Below, piece by piece: positions 1-7,331 of a stretch of DNA of 64,000 bases. A program made the position numbers and the translations under genes. The notes under the pieces were generated by a model. It searched no databases. It saw only the letters and a list, made by a program, of their open reading frames with translations, and was not told where the DNA came from. The number at the start of each line of letters is the position of its first letter. Within the stretch, counting starts at the first letter, position 1. This stretch comes from Mycobacterium senriense. GTDB lineage: Bacteria; Actinomycetota; Actinomycetes; Mycobacteriales; Mycobacteriaceae. The DNA is taken from contig NZ_AP024828.1 in assembly GCF_019668465.1 (NCBI RefSeq), positions 620,001-684,000 on the forward strand, read 5' to 3'.

Positions 1-641
1 CGGCCGATGCCGGGATCCGCCAGGCGGTGATCCTGGCATCGGGCTTGGACGCGCGGGCCTATCGGCTGCCCTGGCCGGCCGGGACCACGGTGTACGAGAT
101 CGACCAGGCCCAGGTGATCGAGTTCAAGTCCGCGACGCTGACCGAACTGGGTGCGGCCCCGACAGCCGAGGTGTGCGCGGTGCCCGTCGATCTCCGCCAC
201 GATTGGGCCGCGGCCCTGCGGACGGCCGGCTTAGACACCACTAAGCCCACCGCGTGGAGCGCCGAGGGGCTGCTGCCGTTCCTGCCGCCGGACGCTCAAG
301 ATCGCCTGCTGGACAACATCACTGCGCTGAGCGCGGTCGGTAGTCAATTGGCCACAGAGAATCTGCGGGGTGACAGCGACAAGGTCCAGGTGATGGCCGA
401 TCGCATTCGGGACGTCACCGAGCAGTGGCGTGAGCACGGCTTCGACGTGGAGATGACCGACCTGTGGTACGCGGGCGACCGCAACGACGTGATCGAGTAC
501 CTTGATCGCCACGGCTGGTCGACGCTGGCCACCACCGTTCCGCGATTGCTTGCGGCCCACGGTCTTCCGTTGCCGCCGGGCGCCGACGAGAAATCCGAGA
601 CTCTCACCGGGATGCAATACGTCACCGCCCGGCGCATCTAG
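1..641 (+). CDS. TIGR00027-type SAM-dependent methyltransferase, 5' truncated by window edge
   Basis: Putative class I S-adenosylmethionine-dependent methyltransferase of the large mycobacterial TIGR00027 family; the substrate is unknown. The open frame runs off the left edge (coding from base 3), so the N-terminal half is outside the window. The visible part has the family signature GLDARAYRL (SAM-binding loop), then YEIDQ, WSAEGLLPFLPP and a C-terminal MQYVTA segment, the same order as in the three complete paralogues at 55780-58568. It is followed 10 bases downstream by the end of a convergent membrane-protein gene. The GTG at base 27 is an internal valine, not a start, because the residues before it also match the family. 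Confidence 0.9.
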   Translation, partial: ADAGIRQAVILASGLDARAYRLPWPAGTTVYEIDQAQVIEFKSATLTELGAAPTAEVCAVPVDLRHDWAAALRTAGLDTTKPTAWSAEGLLPFLPPDAQDRLLDNITALSAVGSQLATENLRGDSDKVQVMADRIRDVTEQWREHGFDVEMTDLWYAGDRNDVIEYLDRHGWSTLATTVPRLLAAHGLPLPPGADEKSETLTGMQYVTARRI

Positions 642-651
642 ACGGCTACCG

Positions 652-1377
652 TCAGGTCGGCGTCTCCGGCGGCACGTTGCGGCGCGCCATCACCTTGAGC
701 CGCGCGGGACTCAACGGGCTGCTGCGTTTGGAACTCGTGCGAGTCATCGGGTAGAAGCACAAGCCGATCAGGATCGAGGTGAAGTGCCCGATCGCGGTGA
801 AGTTCAATTCGCTGCCCATTGTGATCAACGGGAAACCGAAGATGATGAACAACACCCCGAGGTATCCCCAGCGCCACGGCCGGGCGATGTGGTAGCTCAG
901 CACGGCCATCACGCCGACCAGGAAGTAGCTGACCCCGATGTCGCGGGCGTGCACCAGCCGTTGCGAGGCGTCGTGTTCTTCGATCGCGAAATACAGGATG
1001 CCTTCGCTGATGTAGGTGGCGAGGATGTGTGAACTCAATCCCACACTGAGCCAGCGCAGCTGGCCGAGCCAGTGTTCGGCCGGCGCCAGAAACAGGGTGA
1101 ACAGCAGCAGGTAGGGCTCGAAATTCTTGCCGTCGATCCACAGCAGGCTGGAGAACAGGACGTGCAGCGGGTCCCTGCCCAACTCGTGAATGTTGGTGGA
1201 GCGGTGCAGCAGTACCGAGTGCAGCTCCCGGCCGGTGAGATGGGTCTGGATGAACGTCGTGATCATCAGCACCAGCAGCCAGCCGTAGGTCAGCGGTGCG
1301 CCGATGACGAAATGCCAGACCACCAGCGTCATGCTGCGCACTCGTCTGCGAACCGATGGATGCGCCACGACATCCAC
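652..1377 (-). CDS. rhomboid-like polytopic membrane protein (Rv3434c-like)
   Basis: Integral membrane protein of about 241 residues with six or so hydrophobic segments. Two segments recall the rhomboid fold: a GVSY motif in a membrane helix where active rhomboids have GxSG, and IGHFTS in a later helix where they have the GH of the catalytic histidine. The sequence ELGRDPLHVLFSSLLW resembles the rhomboid L1 region. Protease activity is unproven. I chose the GTG at 1377 because coding-like sequence begins near there; an ATG at 1332 is the alternative, and upstream in-frame sequence is only a shadow of the next gene. Its position between a DUF4436 gene and glmS-side genes matches M. tuberculosis Rv3434c. 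Confidence 0.65.
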   Translation of the reverse strand: MDVVAHPSVRRRVRSMTLVVWHFVIGAPLTYGWLLVLMITTFIQTHLTGRELHSVLLHRSTNIHELGRDPLHVLFSSLLWIDGKNFEPYLLLFTLFLAPAEHWLGQLRWLSVGLSSHILATYISEGILYFAIEEHDASQRLVHARDIGVSYFLVGVMAVLSYHIARPWRWGYLGVLFIIFGFPLITMGSELNFTAIGHFTSILIGLCFYPMTRTSSKRSSPLSPARLKVMARRNVPPETPT

Positions 1378-1439
1378 CTTCGCACGCCGGGGCGGGGCGC
1401 CGGACGACTTCGGCGGCAAACACGCCGCCGGGCGATCGG

Positions 1440-2381
1440 CTACTTCGCCGGCGCGGGGGCAGGTTCGGGTGCGGGGGCGGGTTCCGGCGCGGGGGCGGGT
1501 TCCGGCGCGGGCGCGGGTTCCGCCGGTGCGGGGGCGGGCACGGGTTTCAAATGCCGCCACCAGCAGCCGATGTAGAGAATCATCGAGACCGCCAGCGCGA
1601 CCAGCACCCAGATGACGACGGTGATGTCGACCCAGCTGCCGAATGGCGGCGAGCCGGGTAGCGCGTTGCGCAGTGGCACCACCGCGAACAGCATGGCCGC
1701 ATACCACGTCGTCATCGGCGGCTGAAACGGCCGCCGGTCGCGCGCCGTCTGAATCGCGACCACCAGAGCCAGACTGGCGATCGTGATGAGCACGCCGAGG
1801 ATGACGATGGCGAACGCCGCGGTGCTGAGCGAGCGATGCACGTTCAGCCGGTAGGGACCGTCCGCTTGGGTCCTGGTGGCGGACAGCCGCCACCCCGACA
1901 GATGATCGACGAAGGTGATCGGCACATGGTCGGGCGCCCGGTCGGTGTCAGGGCCGTAGAAGATTTCGACCTCGATCGGCCCCGAGCGGTATTGGTCGAA
2001 CGGCCAGCGCTCGATCTGGCCGGCGATGGTCAGCGGGACGGCCATCAGGCCGGGAAGCATGCCCTTGGTCCAGGTGTGCCGGGCCGGCATCGCGGCGGAT
2101 CTGACTCGCAGGCTGAGATCGTCCTTGAGGTGGTGGGTTTGCGGGTCCAGCAACGCCGAACCGGGATTGAACGCCAGATTGACGGCGAGCACGCTGTTAT
2201 TGGACTGGATGTCTTCGACGTTGATCGTTGCCGACGGTTTGTCGCCGTCGACGGTCGGCGCGGTCGCATCCAGACGCCGGCCGGTACCGCTTTGCGCGTA
2301 CATCGCGACCGCCACCACGTACGCCGCGAGGATGAGGACGATAAGACCCACGACGCCGTATTTCGTGCCGGCCGATCGCAT
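1440..2381 (-). CDS. DUF4436 membrane protein with Ala-Pro-rich tail (Rv3435c-like)
   Basis: Membrane protein of 313 residues, recognised as DUF4436 family, function unknown. There is an N-terminal membrane anchor at about residues 10-30, then a large region outside the membrane containing a WPFDQY motif, then three hydrophobic helices (about 170-290). The C-terminus is a proline-alanine-glutamate tract built from PAPEPA units, encoded by near-identical GC-rich direct repeats at about 1445-1545. It lies between glmS and the rhomboid-like gene on the same strand, 120 bases downstream of glmS. The tail repeat is likely to vary in length between strains. Confidence 0.75.
   Translation of the reverse strand: MRSAGTKYGVVGLIVLILAAYVVAVAMYAQSGTGRRLDATAPTVDGDKPSATINVEDIQSNNSVLAVNLAFNPGSALLDPQTHHLKDDLSLRVRSAAMPARHTWTKGMLPGLMAVPLTIAGQIERWPFDQYRSGPIEVEIFYGPDTDRAPDHVPITFVDHLSGWRLSATRTQADGPYRLNVHRSLSTAAFAIVILGVLITIASLALVVAIQTARDRRPFQPPMTTWYAAMLFAVVPLRNALPGSPPFGSWVDITVVIWVLVALAVSMILYIGCWWRHLKPVPAPAPAEPAPAPEPAPAPEPAPAPEPAPAPAK
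1445..1545. repeat. short GC-rich tandem repeats encoding Pro-Ala-Glu tail
   Basis: Successive near-identical units of about 18 bases (core GGTTCCGGCGCGGGGGCG) encode the PAPEPA tail of the DUF4436 protein. They are in frame, so changes in unit number would only lengthen or shorten the tail. Confidence 0.7.
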
Positions 2382-2501
2382 ACTTCCTCCCGTACGGACT
2401 TAGCCCAACCCACCTGCCGCAAATGCTGTCCCAGGGCAATGTAATGGATGGGCCGCGTGTCCGCCGGGTATCCGGGCGAAGCGGCGCAAGCTGTTTCCCG
2501 C

Positions 2502-4388
2502 CTATTCGACGGTGACGGACTTGGCCAGGTTTCGCGGCTTGTCGACGTCGTAGCCGCGGGCCTGCGCCACCGACGCCGCAAACACCTGAAGCGGAATCGT
2601 CGACAACAGCGGCTGCAAAAGTGTTGACACAGAGGGAATTTCGATCAGGTGGTCGGCGTAGGGCCGCACGGTGTCATCGCCTTCCTCGGCGATGACGATG
2701 GTGATCGCGCCGCGGGCCTGGATCTCGCGGATGTTGGACAACAACTTGGCGTGCAGCACGGCCGACCCCTTGGGCGACGGCATGATGACGATGACCGGCA
2801 GATCGTCTTCGATCAGCGCGATGGGGCCGTGCTTGAGCTCGCCGGCGGCGAATCCCTCGGCGTGCATGTACGCCAATTCCTTGAGCTTCAGCGCGCCTTC
2901 CAGCGCCACCGGGTATCCGACGTGGCGCCCCAGGAACAGCACCGTCGGCGACTGGGCGAATTGATACGCCAGCGCGGCAACCGGCTTGATCGTCGCAATG
3001 ACCCGCGCGACGAGATCCGGCATCGCTTCCAGTTCGTGGTATTCACGCCAGACCTCGTCGGGGTACTTGGTGCCGCGCGCCTGCGCCAGCGCCAGCCCGA
3101 CCAGATAGTTGGCGGTGATCTGCGCCAGGAACGTCTTGGTCGAGGCCACCCCGATCTCCGGGCCGGCGCGGGTGTACAGCACCGCGTCGCACTCGCGCGG
3201 AATCTGCGAGCCGTTGGTGTTGCAGATGGCCAGGACCTTGGCCTTCTGCTCCTTGGCGTGCCGAACCGCTTCGAGGGTGTCCGCGGTCTCGCCGGACTGC
3301 GAGATGGCGACGACCAGGGTGCTGCGGTCCAGAACCGGGTCGCGGTACCGGAATTCGCTGGCCAGCTCGACCTCGACCGGCAGCCGCGTCCAGTGCTCGA
3401 TCGCGTATTTCGCCAGCAGGCCGGAGTGATATGCGGTGCCGCAGGCCACCACGAACACCTTGTCGATCTCGCGGAGTTCCTGATCGGACAGCCGCTGCTC
3501 GTCGAGGACGATCCGGCCGTCGACGAAGTGCCCGAGAAGCGTGTCGGCCACCGCGGCGGGCTGCTCGGCGATCTCCTTGAGCATGAAGTACTCGTAGCCG
3601 CCCTTTTCGGCCGCGGCCAGGTCCCAATCGATATGGAACTCGCGGTATGCCCCGGGCCCCAGGTCCTCGTTGCCGTCGAAGTCGGTGATCCGGTAGCCGT
3701 TCGCGGTGATCACCACGGCCTGGTCCTGGCCGAGTTCGATGGCGTTGCGGGTGTGCGGGATGAACGCGGCCACATCGGAGCCGACGAACATCTCGCCGTC
3801 GCCGATACCGATCACCAGCGGGGTGGAGCGGCGGGCGGCGACGATGGTGCCGGGGTCGTCGGCGTTGGCGAACACCAACGTGAAGTGGCCGTCCAGCCGG
3901 CGCAGCACCGCGAGCACCGACGCGACAAAATCGCCTGCGGTGGGACCGTGCCGGTATGCCTGCGCCACCAGATGCACCGCCACCTCAGTGTCGGTGTCGC
4001 TGACGAACTCCACGCCCTCGTCCTCCAGTTCGTGGCGCAGGCCGGCGTAGTTCTCGATGATGCCGTTGTGGACCACGGCGATCTTGCCGGCGGCGTCGCG
4101 ATGCGGGTGGGCGTTGCGGTCGGTGGGCCGTCCGTGGGTGGCCCACCGGGTGTGGCCCAGGCCGGTGGTTCCGGTCAGCGACGACGCCGGCATTTCGGCG
4201 ATCGCCTCTTCCAGGTTGGCCAGCCGGCCGGCGCGCCGGCTGACCGTCAGGCTGCCTGCTGAGGGGCCACTGCCGTTGACCAAGGCGACGCCCGACGAGT
4301 CGTAACCCCGGTACTCCATCCGGCGCAGCGCGGCCATGACGACCTCACAGGCGGGCTGCTGCCCGACATAGCCGACGATTCCGCACAT
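2502..4388 (-). CDS. glmS: glutamine-fructose-6-phosphate aminotransferase (isomerizing)
   Basis: Makes glucosamine 6-phosphate from fructose 6-phosphate and glutamine, the first step to UDP-GlcNAc and peptidoglycan; cytosolic. The protein is 628 residues. It starts MCGIVGYVG, so Cys2 becomes the N-terminal nucleophile of the glutaminase (Ntn) domain. Further glutaminase motifs are GHTRWATHG and HNGIIENY. Two SIS sugar-isomerase domains follow, with SQSGETADT in the first, and the C-terminus ends KSVTVE as in the family. The start at 4388 is fixed by the need for Cys2; the 13 extra in-frame residues upstream are rejected. glmM at 9085-10419 encodes the next enzyme of the pathway. Confidence 0.98.
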   Translation of the reverse strand: MCGIVGYVGQQPACEVVMAALRRMEYRGYDSSGVALVNGSGPSAGSLTVSRRAGRLANLEEAIAEMPASSLTGTTGLGHTRWATHGRPTDRNAHPHRDAAGKIAVVHNGIIENYAGLRHELEDEGVEFVSDTDTEVAVHLVAQAYRHGPTAGDFVASVLAVLRRLDGHFTLVFANADDPGTIVAARRSTPLVIGIGDGEMFVGSDVAAFIPHTRNAIELGQDQAVVITANGYRITDFDGNEDLGPGAYREFHIDWDLAAAEKGGYEYFMLKEIAEQPAAVADTLLGHFVDGRIVLDEQRLSDQELREIDKVFVVACGTAYHSGLLAKYAIEHWTRLPVEVELASEFRYRDPVLDRSTLVVAISQSGETADTLEAVRHAKEQKAKVLAICNTNGSQIPRECDAVLYTRAGPEIGVASTKTFLAQITANYLVGLALAQARGTKYPDEVWREYHELEAMPDLVARVIATIKPVAALAYQFAQSPTVLFLGRHVGYPVALEGALKLKELAYMHAEGFAAGELKHGPIALIEDDLPVIVIMPSPKGSAVLHAKLLSNIREIQARGAITIVIAEEGDDTVRPYADHLIEIPSVSTLLQPLLSTIPLQVFAASVAQARGYDVDKPRNLAKSVTVE

Positions 4389-4471
4389 TCTGAACAGGGT
4401 AGTGCAGGTGGACCACCAGCCCCGCACTCCGCGGTTGGGGTTAGGCCGCCCACCTGCGCGAAAGGCCCACT

Positions 4472-4789
4472 GTGACGTCCCCCGGCCCGTTCTCTATCGG
4501 GCTCGTCTCGGCCGGCCCACCGCCGGGCTGGTATCGCGACCCCGGACCCATCCGTCATTCACTCAATCGTCATAAACGACGGAATGCTTTTCACCTGATG
4601 TATTTGCGACGTTTTCGTGTCGCAACAACAACGACAGGACACACCGCTTTAACATTCGAAATGTCAGCAAATACTGGAAAGGACCGGATCCAGCGGAAGG
4701 ACGAGCTGCTTGAAGCCCGCCCGATCACGATTACGCTGCGTGTCAGCGACAAAAGCGTGGTCAACGATTTGCAGTCCGGCGTTTATTAG
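4472..4789 (+). pseudogene. possible remnant of a DUF2510-type protein
   Basis: A GTG-started frame of 105 codons. Residues 16-25 read GPPPGWYRDP, which closely matches the PPGWYPDP motif of DUF2510 domains, common at the N-termini of actinobacterial membrane proteins. After about residue 27 the composition changes to AT-rich and neither the rest of the domain nor a membrane helix follows. I read it as the 5' end of a lost gene joined to unrelated sequence. It may be untranslated, or a short orphan gene. Confidence 0.25.
4604..4625. repeat. perfect 7-bp inverted repeat (hairpin)
   Basis: TTGCGAC, an 8-base loop, then GTCGCAA. A second small palindrome, ACATT-CGA-AATGT, lies about 30 bases further on, and TCGT-CATAA-ACGA lies just before. 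They sit in the AT-richer stretch between glmS and the small ORF. Their function is unknown: they could be an operator, a processing site or a degenerate mobile-element end. Confidence 0.5.
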
Positions 4790-4941
4790 GCATAGGTCAG
4801 TTACTCTGGCTACCTGGGACCACGCTTTTAGCCGAGCAATGAATTCAATCGTCAGTGGTTGTTAACCGGGAATTGTGCAACGGGTCGTATTGGGATGCGT
4901 AACTTTTCGGACCGCCCGCCGGGCGCCATGAGGAGGCAATC

Positions 4942-5136
4942 ATGACCGCAGTTCGCTACGACGATGTGGTGCCCGCCCCCATGGCGACGGCGCGCCAGAC
5001 CCCGAAGCTCCGGGCGCAGGCGTCGGCCGGCTCGGGTAACCCTCTGATGGACATGACCACCCAGCTGCTGTCCATCCCGCTGAACCAGCTCTACGGGGCC
5101 CTGTGGCGGATGGGTTTCATCGAGGTCAGGGGCTAG
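4942..5136 (+). CDS. small hypothetical protein (64 aa)
   Basis: A short ORF whose ATG is preceded at good spacing by a strong ribosome binding site, AGGAGG then CAATC. The product is slightly basic in its first half (RQTPKLRAQ) and amphipathic in its second half (MDMTTQLLSIPLNQLYGALWRMGFIEV), with no recognised domain, signal peptide or clear membrane helix. It lies 70 bases upstream of the Rv3438-like gene on the same strand and could be its leader gene. The strong SD is the main reason to believe it is translated. Confidence 0.6.
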   Translation: MTAVRYDDVVPAPMATARQTPKLRAQASAGSGNPLMDMTTQLLSIPLNQLYGALWRMGFIEVRG

Positions 5137-5206
5137 AAGGGCCCGGGCGATCCGGCCGGCGTTGCTTCTCACCCGGCGCCCGAATGCGATGCGCTAACGT
5201 CAACGC

Positions 5207-6046
5207 GTGGCCCGCATCCGCAAGCTCGTCGCAGCTCTCAGCCGCCGTGGTCCGCATCGGGTTTTGCGGGGTGACCTGGCCTTTGCCGGTCTACCGGGCG
5301 TGGTGTACACCCCCGAGGAGGGGCTGAACCTGCCCGGCGTGGCGTTCGGCCACGACTGGCTCGCCGGCGCGGCCCGCTATTCGAACCTGCTCGAGCATCT
5401 GGCGTCCTGGGGCATCGTGGCCGGCGCTCCCGACACCCAGCGCGGCGTGGCCCCGTCGGTGCTGAACCTCGCCTTCGACCTCGGCACCGCCCTGGACATC
5501 GTGTCGGGCGTGCGCCTGGGCCCCGGCAAGATCAGCGTGCATCCGGCCAAGCTCGGCGTGGCCGGTCACGGCTTCGGCGGCTCGGCGGCGGTGTTCGCCG
5601 CGGCCGGGATGCCGGCCAAGCTCGCGGCGGTGGCGGCGATCTTCCCCAGCGTGACCAGCCCACCGGCCCAGCAGCCGGCCGCGACCCTGAAGGTCCCCGG
5701 GGTGATCTTCACCGCGCCGGGCGATCCGAAAAGCCTGAACTCTAACGCGTCGGCGCTCGCCGACGTGTGGGACGCGGCGACGCTGCGCATCGTCAGCAAG
5801 GCCGAATCCGGCGGGCTGGTCGAGGGCCGGCGACTGACCAAGGTGCTGGGTCTGGCCGGACCGCACCGGCGCACCCAGCGGACGGTTCGGGCGCTGCTGA
5901 CGGGCTACCTGCTCTACACCCTGGGCGGCGACAAAAAGTACCGCGACTTCGCCGACCCGGACGTGCACCTGCCGGGCACGGACGAGATCGACCCCGAGGC
6001 CGAGGCGATTCCGCTGGAAGACAAGATCGTCGCCCTGCTGAAGTGA
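5207..6046 (+). CDS. alpha/beta-hydrolase-fold protein lacking the nucleophile serine (Rv3438-like)
   Basis: A 279-residue soluble protein with the layout of a dienelactone-hydrolase/PET-hydrolase-like alpha/beta fold: GVAFGHDW near residue 47 (oxyanion region) and a strand-turn-helix at 115-130 where the nucleophile elbow should be. The elbow reads GHGFGG, so glycine (about residue 122) replaces the serine of GxSxG. It therefore looks like a pseudo-enzyme or a binding protein. The start is GTG at 5207. Its position relative to glmS and the LLM gene matches M. tuberculosis Rv3438. The fold assignment rests on pattern reading only. Confidence 0.75.
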   Translation: MARIRKLVAALSRRGPHRVLRGDLAFAGLPGVVYTPEEGLNLPGVAFGHDWLAGAARYSNLLEHLASWGIVAGAPDTQRGVAPSVLNLAFDLGTALDIVSGVRLGPGKISVHPAKLGVAGHGFGGSAAVFAAAGMPAKLAAVAAIFPSVTSPPAQQPAATLKVPGVIFTAPGDPKSLNSNASALADVWDAATLRIVSKAESGGLVEGRRLTKVLGLAGPHRRTQRTVRALLTGYLLYTLGGDKKYRDFADPDVHLPGTDEIDPEAEAIPLEDKIVALLK

Positions 6047-6055
6047 GGCCGAAAC

Positions 6056-6245
6056 GTGTTCTCGGACTTGAGCTTTGCCATCGATCTCGGCCCGCTTCGT
6101 GACGGCGACCTGGTCGCGGGGCGCTGGGTGGTCACCCGGACTTGGCCCGGACGGCCCGGTCTCGTTCACCGGAAACGACATCCTTCGTCTGGCCGCCGAC
6201 GGCCAACGGTTCGCCGAGTACTGGACGGGCACTTCCGCGGGCTGA
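6056..6245 (+). pseudogene. SnoaL/NTF2-like fold remnant, truncated and frameshifted
   Basis: Two overlapping frames together read like the second half of a SnoaL-like polyketide cyclase/NTF2 protein. The first frame gives LRDGDLVAGRWVVTR (about 6095-6139). The other frame then gives GPVSFTGNDILRLAADGQRF and ends EYWTGTSAG at 6245, matching the family pattern gDlVaarW ... G ... f.g.dilRl.dGki.e.W. A +1-type shift at about 6140 separates them. About the first 50 residues of such a protein are missing, because the preceding gene ends only 10 bases upstream. Non-functional. Confidence 0.6.
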
Positions 6246-6283
6246 GCCTCCCGGCCCGCGCGCCCGCGTGGTAAGTGTCATGG

Positions 6284-7327
6284 ATGCGAATCGGGATCGC
6301 TCTGGATTATTCGGGTGGCTTTCACAAGGCCGTGGACCGCGTGGTCGAACTCGAGACGTCCGGCATCGAGGTCGTGGTGGTGGCCGAGGCGTATGCCTTC
6401 GACGCCATCAGCCAGCTGGGCTATCTGGCCGCCAAGACGAACACCGTCGAGCTGGCGTCCGGCGTGCTGCCCATCTACATCCGCACGCCGTCGCTGCTGG
6501 CGATGACCGCCGCGGGACTGGATTACGTGTCCGACGGGCGATTTCGCCTGGGCATCGGCACCTCCGGGCCGCAGGTGATCGAGGGGTTTCACGGCGTGCC
6601 GTTCGACGCCCCGATCGGCCGCACCCGCGAGATCGTGGAGATCTGCCGCAAGGTGTGGCGCCGCGAACGTCTGCAATACGACGGCAAGCACTACCAGTTG
6701 CCGTTGCCGGCGGATCGCGGAACGGGCCTGGGCAAGTCGCTGCAGCTCATCAATCACCCTGTGCGCGAACGTATTCCGGTCAGCATCGCCGCGCTGGGCC
6801 CCAAGAATGTGGAGCTCACCGCCGAGATCGCCGAGGGGTGGCAGCCCGTCTTCTATCTTCCGGAGAAGGCCGACTCGATCTGGGGCCAGGCGCTGGCGGC
6901 CGGTGCCGCCAAGCGTGACCCCGCGCTGGGGCCGCTGGATGTGATGGTGCACGCGTCGCTGGCCATCGGGGAGAACCTCGACGAGCGGCTGGCGTGGGTC
7001 AAGCCGCAGCTGGGCCTCTACATCGGCGGGATGGGCGCGAAAGGCCGCAATTTCTACCACAATCTGGCGACGCGCTACGGGTTCGGCGAGGTCGCCGACC
7101 GCATCCAGGAGCTGTACCTGTCCGGCCGCAAGCAGGATGCCATCGACGCGGTGCCCGACGAGCTGGTGCGCGGCATGTCGCTGATCGGTCCGCCAGGCTA
7201 CGTCGCCGAACGCATGGCCGCCTTCGCCGAGGCCGGCGTGACGACGCTGTTGCTGAACCCGTTGTCGACCGACCGCGCTGAATCCGTGCGCTTTGTCGAA
7301 GAAGCCCTGAAGCTGAAGCCCGCCTGA
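6284..7327 (+). CDS. LLM-class F420-dependent oxidoreductase
   Basis: Bacterial luciferase-like monooxygenase-superfamily protein of 347 residues (TIM barrel), expected to use coenzyme F420; substrate unknown. Diagnostic parts are an N-terminal strand RIGIALDYSG, the ASGVLPIYIRTPSLLAMTA segment, the SDGRFRLGIGTSG motif typical of the family, and GPPGYVAERMAAFAEAG near the C-terminus. ATG at 6284 gives the family-like N-terminus; GTG at 6275 adds three residues. The SnoaL-like remnant ends 38 bases upstream. Most similar, from memory, to the Rv3520c type. The 3' end converges with an Esp-like gene 4 bases away. Confidence 0.85.
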   Translation: MRIGIALDYSGGFHKAVDRVVELETSGIEVVVVAEAYAFDAISQLGYLAAKTNTVELASGVLPIYIRTPSLLAMTAAGLDYVSDGRFRLGIGTSGPQVIEGFHGVPFDAPIGRTREIVEICRKVWRRERLQYDGKHYQLPLPADRGTGLGKSLQLINHPVRERIPVSIAALGPKNVELTAEIAEGWQPVFYLPEKADSIWGQALAAGAAKRDPALGPLDVMVHASLAIGENLDERLAWVKPQLGLYIGGMGAKGRNFYHNLATRYGFGEVADRIQELYLSGRKQDAIDAVPDELVRGMSLIGPPGYVAERMAAFAEAGVTTLLLNPLSTDRAESVRFVEEALKLKPA

Positions 7328-7331
7328 GCGC

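Larger units (their letters stand above)
4389..4941. other. AT-richer intergenic region upstream of glmS
   Basis: About 550 bases with no convincing full gene. It should carry the glmS promoter (minus strand) and that of the small ORF at 4942. The part from about 4555 to 4860 is clearly less GC-rich than its surroundings and holds several short inverted repeats (separate entry). A plus-strand frame at 4472-4789 stays open and starts with a DUF2510-like motif (separate entry). H37Rv has the membrane-protein gene Rv3437 in this position; it is missing here or reduced to that remnant. Confidence 0.5.

Noticed and set aside
1440..1560. Short regular GC-rich repeats, possible CRISPR or VNTR
   Set aside because: Units are in frame and contiguous with no spacers; they encode the Pro-Ala-Glu tail of the DUF4436 protein. 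They may vary in number but are not CRISPR.
2649..4262. Long plus-strand ORF (537 codons) opposite glmS
   Set aside because: Mirror frame of a high-GC conserved gene; composition is Arg/Val/Gly/His filler with no motif, while glmS on the other strand is unmistakable.
4389..4941. glmS ribozyme or riboswitch upstream of glmS
   Set aside because: The glmS ribozyme is known from Firmicutes-type bacteria, and no matching core was seen here.
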